From Halieaceae bacterium (GTDB lineage: Bacteria; Pseudomonadota; Gammaproteobacteria; Pseudomonadales; Halieaceae), in NCBI GenBank assembly GCA_003331685.1, contig QOPK01000017.1:1-21434 (forward strand): a stretch of 21,434 bases of DNA, given 5' to 3'. Made by a program: the position numbers and the translations under genes. How positions within the stretch are numbered: the first letter of the stretch is position 1; each line of letters opens with the position of its first letter. Shown here piece by piece: positions 16,017 through 21,434 of the stretch. The notes beneath the pieces are model-generated. The model was given only the letters and a program-made list of their open reading frames with translations. It was not told where the DNA came from and made no database searches.

Positions 16017-16939
16017 TGTCAGATAGTGAATTCGACTTGATTCAGGATTTTTTTGCCGGATTGGATCAAGGCTCATCAGTTCGCTTGGGTATCGGTGACG
16101 ACGCCGCCGCGCTCTCGTTACCTGACGGTCAACTCCTTCACGTCTCTACCGATACGGCTGTAGAGGGTGTTCATTTTTTGGCCACGCTCTCGCCCACCGA
16201 CGTCGCTTACCGAAGTGTGATGGCTGCAGCCAGCGATTTGGCGGCCATGGGTGCGTCCCCTGAGGCTTTGTTGCTATCTCTCACGCTTCCGGAGGGAGAT
16301 CGGGTTTGGCTAGAGGGCTTTTCTCGGGGGCTCGCTGATGCCTGCAGCGTGATAGGGGCGCCGCTGGTGGGCGGCGATACGACGCGAGGACCGCTGAGCC
16401 TGACGATCACGGTGCTCGGCTCGACGCCGGCAAACAGCTATTTGACGCGCTCGGGCGCGCGACCCGGTGATCGACTCTGCGTCAGTGGCACCCTAGGCGA
16501 TGCGGCGGCGGGCCTTGCAGTGATCAGCGGACGGATTGCAGTCGATGAGTCAGGAGCGGAATTTTTGATGACGCGGTATACAAAACCCTCGGTGCGTCTG
16601 GCGCTGGGGGAAACTCTCCGGGGCTGCGCGACCTCCTGCATCGATGTCTCCGACGGACTCTTGGCAGATGCCTCTCATGTGGCCACGGCGAGTGATGTCC
16701 GGCTCGAAATTGACAGCGCGCTGCTGCCACTGTCGGAGGCATTGAGATCATCTGTGGATCCCGTCCAGAGTCTGGATTGGGCGCTGGCGGGCGGCGATGA
16801 CTACGAGTTGCTGTTCACGCTGCCAAGCAATATGCCCTTGCCGGATGGCTGCACGGAAATGGGTCGAGTTGTCGCGGGAAGCGGGATAAGCTGTGATCGA
16901 ACTCCGGAGCGCACCGGCTATGACCACTTCAACCGCTGA
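16016..16939 (+). CDS. thiL: Thiamine-monophosphate kinase
   Basis: 307 residues. It phosphorylates thiamine monophosphate to the active cofactor thiamine pyrophosphate with ATP. Seen: EFDLIQDFF at the N-terminus, GIGDDAAAL, the metal-binding STDTAVEGVHF, SDLAAMGASP, GGDTTRGPLSLT, CIDVSDGLLADASH and GGDDYELLFT, which are the PurM-type ATP-binding landmarks. The length is close to that of E. coli ThiL. The pyrophosphate product is also the cofactor of the dxs enzyme in the last operon of this window. The 3' end overlaps pgpA. Confidence 0.96.
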   Translation: MSDSEFDLIQDFFAGLDQGSSVRLGIGDDAAALSLPDGQLLHVSTDTAVEGVHFLATLSPTDVAYRSVMAAASDLAAMGASPEALLLSLTLPEGDRVWLEGFSRGLADACSVIGAPLVGGDTTRGPLSLTITVLGSTPANSYLTRSGARPGDRLCVSGTLGDAAAGLAVISGRIAVDESGAEFLMTRYTKPSVRLALGETLRGCATSCIDVSDGLLADASHVATASDVRLEIDSALLPLSEALRSSVDPVQSLDWALAGGDDYELLFTLPSNMPLPDGCTEMGRVVAGSGISCDRTPERTGYDHFNR

Positions 16940-17444
16940 TCACGAAGACACCACCAAGGCAACGATTTCTGATGCGGCGACCCTGATCGCGAGTGGTGCC
17001 GGTGCCGGACTGTCACCGGTGGCACCCGGGACGGCGGGCAGCATAGTCGCTGCCGGAATACTGGCTTTGTTATTGGATATGCCGGTGATCTGGCACTGGT
17101 GTGGGTGGTTTGGGCTTATCGCTGTGGCGGTGTGGTCATCCAAGCGCGCAGGCGCCGCCTGGGGTGTGATCGACCACCCTGCGATCGTGATCGATGAATT
17201 CGCAGGATTGTGGTTGGCGGCGCTTATCCCCATGAGTGTTTTGACTTTCGACTTGCCTAGCGCCCTGTTGCTGGTCGGGTCGCTGGTGTTGTTCCGGCTC
17301 TTTGACGTTGTTAAACCGTGGCCGGTCAGCGCGCTGGAGCGCGGCGTTCCCGGCGCATGGGGCGTGGTCTTGGACGATGTAGCGGCGGGGGTAATGGCCG
17401 GTGGGTGCATGACCCTAGCACTGATGGCGATTGCGGTCATCTAG
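16920..17444 (+). CDS. pgpA: Phosphatidylglycerophosphatase A
   Basis: 174 residues from the ATG at 16920, which has GGAG 11 bases upstream. A GTG at 16893 would give 183 residues, so the start is not settled. An inner-membrane lipid phosphatase that makes phosphatidylglycerol. Signature motifs are GAGLSPVAPGTAGS, the acidic VIDEFAGLW and FRLFDVVKPWP. Several hydrophobic segments (SIVAAGILALLLDMPVIW, WFGLIAVAVW, ALLLVGSLVLF, and the C-terminal MTLALMAIAVI) fit a multi-pass protein. It overlaps thiL by 20 bases and is the last gene of the + strand cluster. Confidence 0.93.
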   Translation: MTTSTADHEDTTKATISDAATLIASGAGAGLSPVAPGTAGSIVAAGILALLLDMPVIWHWCGWFGLIAVAVWSSKRAGAAWGVIDHPAIVIDEFAGLWLAALIPMSVLTFDLPSALLLVGSLVLFRLFDVVKPWPVSALERGVPGAWGVVLDDVAAGVMAGGCMTLALMAIAVI

Positions 17445-17560
17445 CGAGGGCCCACCGGAATTGGTTCAGCGCGCGCGCCGTGCCGCATTCAGTTAATTCT
17501 GCTGCCGCGAGAGCAATGAGTTGGCTGGCTGCTTTTTTGGAAGCGGCCCGAACTGCGCGA

Positions 17561-18391
17561 TTAAGTGTCCCGGTGAACCATTTTGCGGGCCAGCTTTCGC
17601 AGCGGCTCAGCGGTGTCTCCAAACTCAGCCAACGCGTCTAGTGCTCCATTGAGCAGCGCATCGGCCTCCTGTTTTGCACCTTCCAAGCCCAGCGTGCTGA
17701 CATAAGTGGATTTTTCTGCGCGCTCGTCCTTGCCGGCTGTTTTACCGAGTGAGGCGCTATCCCCGGTGACGTCCAGGACATCGTCGGTGACTTGAAAGGC
17801 AAGCCCGATCGCTTTGGCAAATCGCGTTAGCGCCTCGCGCTGCGAGCGGGTAGCGCCGCCGCAAATGGCGCCGACCTCTGCCGCTGCTGAGATAAGCGCA
17901 CCGGTTTTGAGGTGGTGTATGTCCCTGAGCGCGGTGACAGGGACAGATCGATGTTCGGCGGCCAGGTCGAGTGCCTGACCACCCACCATGCCATGAAAGC
18001 CGACGGCTTTGGTGACAACCCCGATAATGTCGAGGCGCTGCTCGGCGCTTAACGTCTCTATTTCGGTGAGCCGCTGAAAGGCGGCGGCCTGCAGGCCATC
18101 TCCGGCAAGAATGGCGGTCGCCTCGTCGAAGGCGCAGTGTAAGGTGGGTTGCCCCCGGCGCAGGTTATCATCGTCCATCGCGGGAAGATCATCGTGCACA
18201 AGAGAGTAGGTGTGGAGCAGTTCGATCGCCTCGCCCGCCATGACGGCGGCGGGGACGCTTCTCCCCGCGATCAGCTCGGCGCTGGAGATGGTTAGTCGGC
18301 TCCGTAGTTGTTTGCCGGGGTGCTGTGCGAGATAGTCGAGCGCTTCGGCAAGTTTTGGATCAGGGCAGCTCAGCCAGGCGAACGGTTCCAT
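17561..18391 (-). CDS. ispA: Farnesyl diphosphate (polyprenyl) synthase
   Basis: 276 residues from the ATG at 18391, 7 bases after the xseB stop; an ATG at 18421 would add 10 residues. It condenses IPP with allylic diphosphates to geranyl and farnesyl diphosphate. The first aspartate-rich motif is DDLPAMD (67-73), followed by DDNLRRG; the second is DDVLDV near residue 206, and HLKTGAL lies between. The IPP-binding GGKRLRP is replaced by PGKQLRS (25-31), retaining K27 and R30. The N-terminus before this motif is about 18 residues shorter than in E. coli. Chain length cannot be proven, but genome context with dxs and xseB supports ispA. Confidence 0.92.
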   Translation of the reverse strand: MEPFAWLSCPDPKLAEALDYLAQHPGKQLRSRLTISSAELIAGRSVPAAVMAGEAIELLHTYSLVHDDLPAMDDDNLRRGQPTLHCAFDEATAILAGDGLQAAAFQRLTEIETLSAEQRLDIIGVVTKAVGFHGMVGGQALDLAAEHRSVPVTALRDIHHLKTGALISAAAEVGAICGGATRSQREALTRFAKAIGLAFQVTDDVLDVTGDSASLGKTAGKDERAEKSTYVSTLGLEGAKQEADALLNGALDALAEFGDTAEPLRKLARKMVHRDT

Positions 18392-18398
18392 ATCACAC

Positions 18399-18644
18399 TC
18401 AGGCTTCGTCTGACGCCTCATCCTCTTCCAGCAGCGATCCGTCTGCGGCCACCTGCGCTACACGTTGTTCCGCGGACTCAAGAACTTTTTGAATGCTGCC
18501 AGTCAATTTGACGCCTTTTTCATAAAGCACTAGCGCCGCTTCCAGCTCGATTTCCGGGTTTTCAAGCTGCTCAACCAGCTCACTCAGCTCTGTCATTTGC
18601 TGGGTGATACTGGGTGATGATGCCGCTTTACTCGATTTGGCCAC
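18399..18644 (-). CDS. xseB: Exodeoxyribonuclease VII small subunit
   Basis: 81 residues, the normal size. It forms the multimeric ExoVII with XseA, which degrades single-stranded DNA. Seen: the helical hairpin MTELSELVEQLENPEIELEAALVLYEKGVKL (the ExLExxxxxLExGxxL pattern). The start is GTG at 18644 with GGAAGG 8 bases upstream. It is adjacent to ispA, 7 bases apart, as in E. coli, but here dxs precedes it. Confidence 0.95.
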   Translation of the reverse strand: MAKSSKAASSPSITQQMTELSELVEQLENPEIELEAALVLYEKGVKLTGSIQKVLESAEQRVAQVAADGSLLEEDEASDEA

Positions 18645-18671
18645 GTGTCAGTGCCTTCCAGAAGTAAAAGG

Positions 18672-20591
18672 TTAAAGTGCTTGTTGGCTGGTCGTGATCG
18701 GCGCCGTGCTCTGTGCCACCGCGATGATATTGTCGGCGGTCAATCCTGCCAGCCGCCGACATTCACCTTGCCCGGCATGCGCGATAAAGGCGTCGGGGAT
18801 GCCCACGTGGCGCAATTGGCAAATGACGCCCGCGTTGGCGAGGAATTCGGCGACGCCGCTCCCCGCGCCACCGGCTACGGCGTTTTCCTCCAGCGTAATC
18901 AGCAGACCATGTTGTTCCACCAGCGAGAGAATCATCGCCTCGTCCAGAGGTTTCACCCAGCGCATGTCGACCACCGTTGCGCCCAATGCTTCGGCGGCAG
19001 TCAGCGCTTGATCCAGCAGTACACCAAAGTTAAGGATGGCGATGCCGCTTCCTTTTCTCACCAGCTCGGCTTTGCCGATCTCCATCTTGGAGAGTCCAGC
19101 CTCGATCGCAATGCCAGTGCCTTCCCCTCGCGGGTAGCGAACCGCTGAGGGCCCCTCATGGAGCCACGCACTCTGCAACATTTGCCGGCACTGATTTTCA
19201 TCGCTGGGTGCACCAACGACCATATTGGGGATGCAGCGCAAATAAGACAGGTCGAAGGTGCCGTGATGCGTGGGCCCATCCTGACCCACGAGGCCCGCCC
19301 GATCAATGGCCAAAGTGACGTCCAGACCCTGCAATGCCACATCGTGTATCAGCTGATCGTAGCCACGCTGCAAAAAGGTGGAGTAAATGGCGAGCACCGG
19401 TTTGAGGCCATCGCAGGCCATGCCCGCAGCGAGCGTCACCGAGTGCTGTTCGGCAATCGCCACGTCATAGAAGCGCTCGGGAAACGCCTTGGCATAGTGC
19501 ACCATGCCTGACCCCTCACACATGGCGGGGGTGATGCCCACCACCCGGTCATCTTGAGCCGCGAGGTCAGACAGCCACTGCCCGAACACGTCCTGATATT
19601 TGGGGGCCTTGGGTTTGGCTGGCACCGCCGACTGGGCGGGTTTGGCCGGTTCCAGTTTGTTGATGGCGTGGTAGCCAATGGGGTCGCGCTCCGCTGGGGC
19701 AAAACCCTTTCCTTTGATGGTACGAATGTGCAGGAATTGAGGGCCTTTGAGGTCAGCCATGACCTTGAGTGTGTTCACCAGCTGCGGCAGGTCATGACCA
19801 TCAAGTGGCCCAATGTAGTGCCAGCCCAGCTCTTCGAACATGGTGCCCGGTGCTACCATGCCCTTCATGTGTTCTTCGGTCTTTTTAGCCAGATCCCAGG
19901 CGCCACGAACGTGCTCAAGGATCTTTTTGGAGCCCTCCCGCAGCGCGGTGTAGGTCTTGCTGGCCCAGATCTTGGCGAAATAGGTCGCCAGTCCACCGGT
20001 GTTGTGGCCAATCGACATTTGGTTGTCATTCAGGATGACCAGCATATTCGGGCGTTCATGGCCCGCGTGGGCCAGCGCCTCAAAAGCCATGCCGCCAGTG
20101 ATCGCGCCGTCTCCAATGACGGCAACGACCTTGCGGTCGATACCCTGTTTCTGTGCCGCCAGGGCCATGCCCATGGCCGCGGAGATGCTGGTCGAGGAAT
20201 GACCCACGCCAAAGGTGTCGAAGGGGCTCTCGGCGCGCTTAGGAAACCCGGACAAGCCCTCGAGCTGTCGCATGCTGTTCATGCGATCTCGCCGTCCGGT
20301 CAGAATTTTGTGGGGATAGGTTTGGTGGCCGACATCCCACACGATGCGATCGTGGGGGGTATTGAAAACATGGTGCAGCGCCACCGTCAGTTCGACTACA
20401 CCCAGCCCGGCACCGAAATGCCCCCCGGTGCCCGCTACAGAGTAGAGCAGGTCGTGTCGAAGCTCCTCGGCCAGCTGCACCAGTTCGTGACTTTGCAGCT
20501 GTGAGAGTGCGTTGAGATCAGTCGATACGCCATCGAGTAGCGGCGTATGGGGTCTGGTTGTCGGCAACTCTTCAATCATGCCAACGATCAT
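18672..20591 (-). CDS. dxs: 1-deoxy-D-xylulose-5-phosphate synthase
   Basis: 639 residues (E. coli Dxs has 620). A thiamine-pyrophosphate enzyme making DXP from pyruvate and glyceraldehyde phosphate, the entry point of the MEP isoprenoid pathway and also feeding thiamine and pyridoxal synthesis. Seen: WDVGHQTYPHKILTGRR, VGHSSTSISAAMG, the TPP and metal motif GDGAITGGMAFEA with LNDNQMSI, AIAEQHSVTLAAG, YSTFLQRGYDQ and VVDMRWVKPLDE. An ATG at 20579 is an alternative start, and neither ATG has a standard Shine-Dalgarno. It is first in dxs-xseB-ispA and lies 32 bases after hslR. Confidence 0.97.
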   Translation of the reverse strand: MIVGMIEELPTTRPHTPLLDGVSTDLNALSQLQSHELVQLAEELRHDLLYSVAGTGGHFGAGLGVVELTVALHHVFNTPHDRIVWDVGHQTYPHKILTGRRDRMNSMRQLEGLSGFPKRAESPFDTFGVGHSSTSISAAMGMALAAQKQGIDRKVVAVIGDGAITGGMAFEALAHAGHERPNMLVILNDNQMSIGHNTGGLATYFAKIWASKTYTALREGSKKILEHVRGAWDLAKKTEEHMKGMVAPGTMFEELGWHYIGPLDGHDLPQLVNTLKVMADLKGPQFLHIRTIKGKGFAPAERDPIGYHAINKLEPAKPAQSAVPAKPKAPKYQDVFGQWLSDLAAQDDRVVGITPAMCEGSGMVHYAKAFPERFYDVAIAEQHSVTLAAGMACDGLKPVLAIYSTFLQRGYDQLIHDVALQGLDVTLAIDRAGLVGQDGPTHHGTFDLSYLRCIPNMVVGAPSDENQCRQMLQSAWLHEGPSAVRYPRGEGTGIAIEAGLSKMEIGKAELVRKGSGIAILNFGVLLDQALTAAEALGATVVDMRWVKPLDEAMILSLVEQHGLLITLEENAVAGGAGSGVAEFLANAGVICQLRHVGIPDAFIAHAGQGECRRLAGLTADNIIAVAQSTAPITTSQQAL

Positions 20592-20623
20592 ACCCCAAGT
20601 TTTGTTTTCAGCGCCGACTTAAA

Positions 20624-21031
20624 TCAGGTGGGATCGAACTGCTTTCTCAAGCGTTCCAATGCTTTGCGTTCATGTTTACCCGGGCGCTGTGAGGGCCTTG
20701 CCAGCGTGCCTGCGGCTTTGCGCGCCTGTGCAGCGCGGGTGCGTCTCTCTACGCTCGCCTCGGTTTCTGTATAAAGGGTTTGGGCGATCGGCGCTGCCCT
20801 TCGTTGCTCGCTAGTCGCGATGACTGTGACTTCGCGCTCATCCCAACCCTGACGGATTCGCAATATGTCTCCCGGGGCCACTTCTCGCGACACTTTCACC
20901 TTTTGTCCGGCGAGCTGGACCTTGCCGCCTTCTATGGCCGACTTGGCCAGTGACCGGGTCTTAAAAAAACGCGCGGCCCACAACCACTTATCGATCCGGA
21001 CTTTGCTGTTGCCCTGTTTGCTATCAGTCAA
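20624..21031 (-). CDS. hslR: Heat shock protein 15 (S4-domain ribosome rescue protein)
   Basis: 135 residues. An S4 RNA-binding domain fills the N-terminal half (VRIDKWLWAARFFKTRSLAKSAIEGGKVQLAGQ..., the W-A-FKTRSLA pattern). A basic C-terminal tail (RPSQRPGKHERKALERLRKQF) matches Hsp15, which binds stalled 50S subunits carrying nascent peptidyl-tRNA. The start is TTG at 21031, overlapping the end of the upstream yrfG-like gene by 8 bases; no in-frame ATG exists before the S4 domain. The yrfG-hslR pair is as in E. coli. Confidence 0.93.
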   Translation of the reverse strand: MTDSKQGNSKVRIDKWLWAARFFKTRSLAKSAIEGGKVQLAGQKVKVSREVAPGDILRIRQGWDEREVTVIATSEQRRAAPIAQTLYTETEASVERRTRAAQARKAAGTLARPSQRPGKHERKALERLRKQFDPT

Positions 21032-21434
21032 TGGTCGGCAATCCGCTCAGGATTTCCTCAAAGTGGTGAATGGCGGGGAATCGCGTATCGACCCGCGGAG
21101 GCAGTGTCGAGTCGGGTTGCCGCAAGGTGACCAGATGCGCCACGCCAAATTCCTGTGCCGAATCGAGCACATATTCGGAGTCGTCCACAAACAGCGTTCG
21201 CTCGGGGTCAAAGGGGTGATCTTGAATAAGGCTGCGCCAGAAAGTGGGCGTTTCTTTTGGTGCGCCGTAATCATGTGAGCTGATCATCACATCGAACCAC
21301 TGAGCCAAAGGCAGGCGCTCTGCTTTCATCTTCAGGGTCAAAGGGTGCGCGTTGGTGATCAATACGACGTCGAGATGGCTCGCTTGAAGATGTCGCAGGA
21401 AGGTCTCTGCCTGGGGCCGCCAGCGGATGCCTTC
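21024..21434 (-). CDS. yrfG: HAD-family GMP/IMP nucleotidase YrfG, C-terminal part (truncated by window edge)
   Basis: The frame is open to the window end, giving 136 residues with no start. GIRWRPQAETFLRHL, VVLITNAHPLTLKMK, MISSHDYGAPKE and RTLFVDDSEYVLDSAQEFG parallel E. coli YrfG (LLTNAHPHNL, LLSTHTFGYPKE, RTLFIDDSE). The motif II asparagine, motif III lysine (PKE) and the acidic motif IV (DDSE) of HAD phosphatases are present; the nucleophile motif I lies off the window. It probably heads or sits within the operon with hslR and dxs. Confidence 0.9.
   Translation of the reverse strand, partial: EGIRWRPQAETFLRHLQASHLDVVLITNAHPLTLKMKAERLPLAQWFDVMISSHDYGAPKETPTFWRSLIQDHPFDPERTLFVDDSEYVLDSAQEFGVAHLVTLRQPDSTLPPRVDTRFPAIHHFEEILSGLPTID

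Noticed and set aside
17525..17550. T run with an imperfect hairpin between pgpA and ispA as a terminator
   Set aside because: The T run lies inside the loop of the possible GCTGCTT/AAGCGGC stem instead of after it, so it does not fit an intrinsic terminator on either strand.
19554..20504. 316-codon open frame antisense to dxs
   Set aside because: It is a codon-register shadow of the clearly conserved dxs gene in GC-rich DNA, with no conserved motif of its own.

Overview
The window is chromosomal DNA of a Gram-negative gammaproteobacterium. The gene set (RimK, EttA, RibBX-type fusion, glyA-nrdR-rib-nusB-thiL-pgpA cluster, HslR, YrfG) and the moderately high GC point to a marine Cellvibrionales-like lineage such as the OM60/NOR5 or Halieaceae group; that placement is inference. 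The DNA is almost entirely coding. I see no IS element, prophage, CRISPR array, tRNA or rRNA.

Layout. (1) 1-5.25 kb, replication and repair: the tail of rplI, dnaB and a lone Hpt phosphotransfer protein on +. On - there is a two-gene unit encoding a protein with three tandem DnaT-like domains and a lambda-P-like helicase-loader relative. radA is divergent from it. This pair matches the description of the domesticated phage replication genes dopC/dopE, proposed as helicase matchmakers in bacteria lacking DnaC/DnaI and DciA; here it lies within 0.5 kb of the helicase gene itself. (2) 5.38-7.34 kb: ettA on - and a previously uncalled 54-codon gene with a 5-codon leader ORF. (3) 7.5-10.2 kb: a tightly overlapped - strand operon ugd-rimB-rimK joining UDP-glucuronate synthesis to glutamylation of ribosomal protein S6. 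(4) 10.4-17.4 kb on +: glyA-nrdR-ribD-ribE-ribBX-ribH-nusB-thiL-pgpA, one tightly packed run of one-carbon, dNTP-control, riboflavin, transcription, thiamine and phospholipid genes. (5) 17.56-21.43 kb on -: yrfG(partial)-hslR-dxs-xseB-ispA, with dxs ahead of xseB-ispA instead of behind it as in E. coli.

The most notable points are the dopC/dopE-like locus with its long out-of-frame overlap, and the RibBX protein. In the latter, both the GTP cyclohydrolase II-like half and, unusually, the DHBP-synthase half have lost catalytic residues, so the whole protein may be non-catalytic. Many genes start with GTG or TTG (dnaB, radA, ettA, ribD, ribE, ribBX, xseB, hslR).
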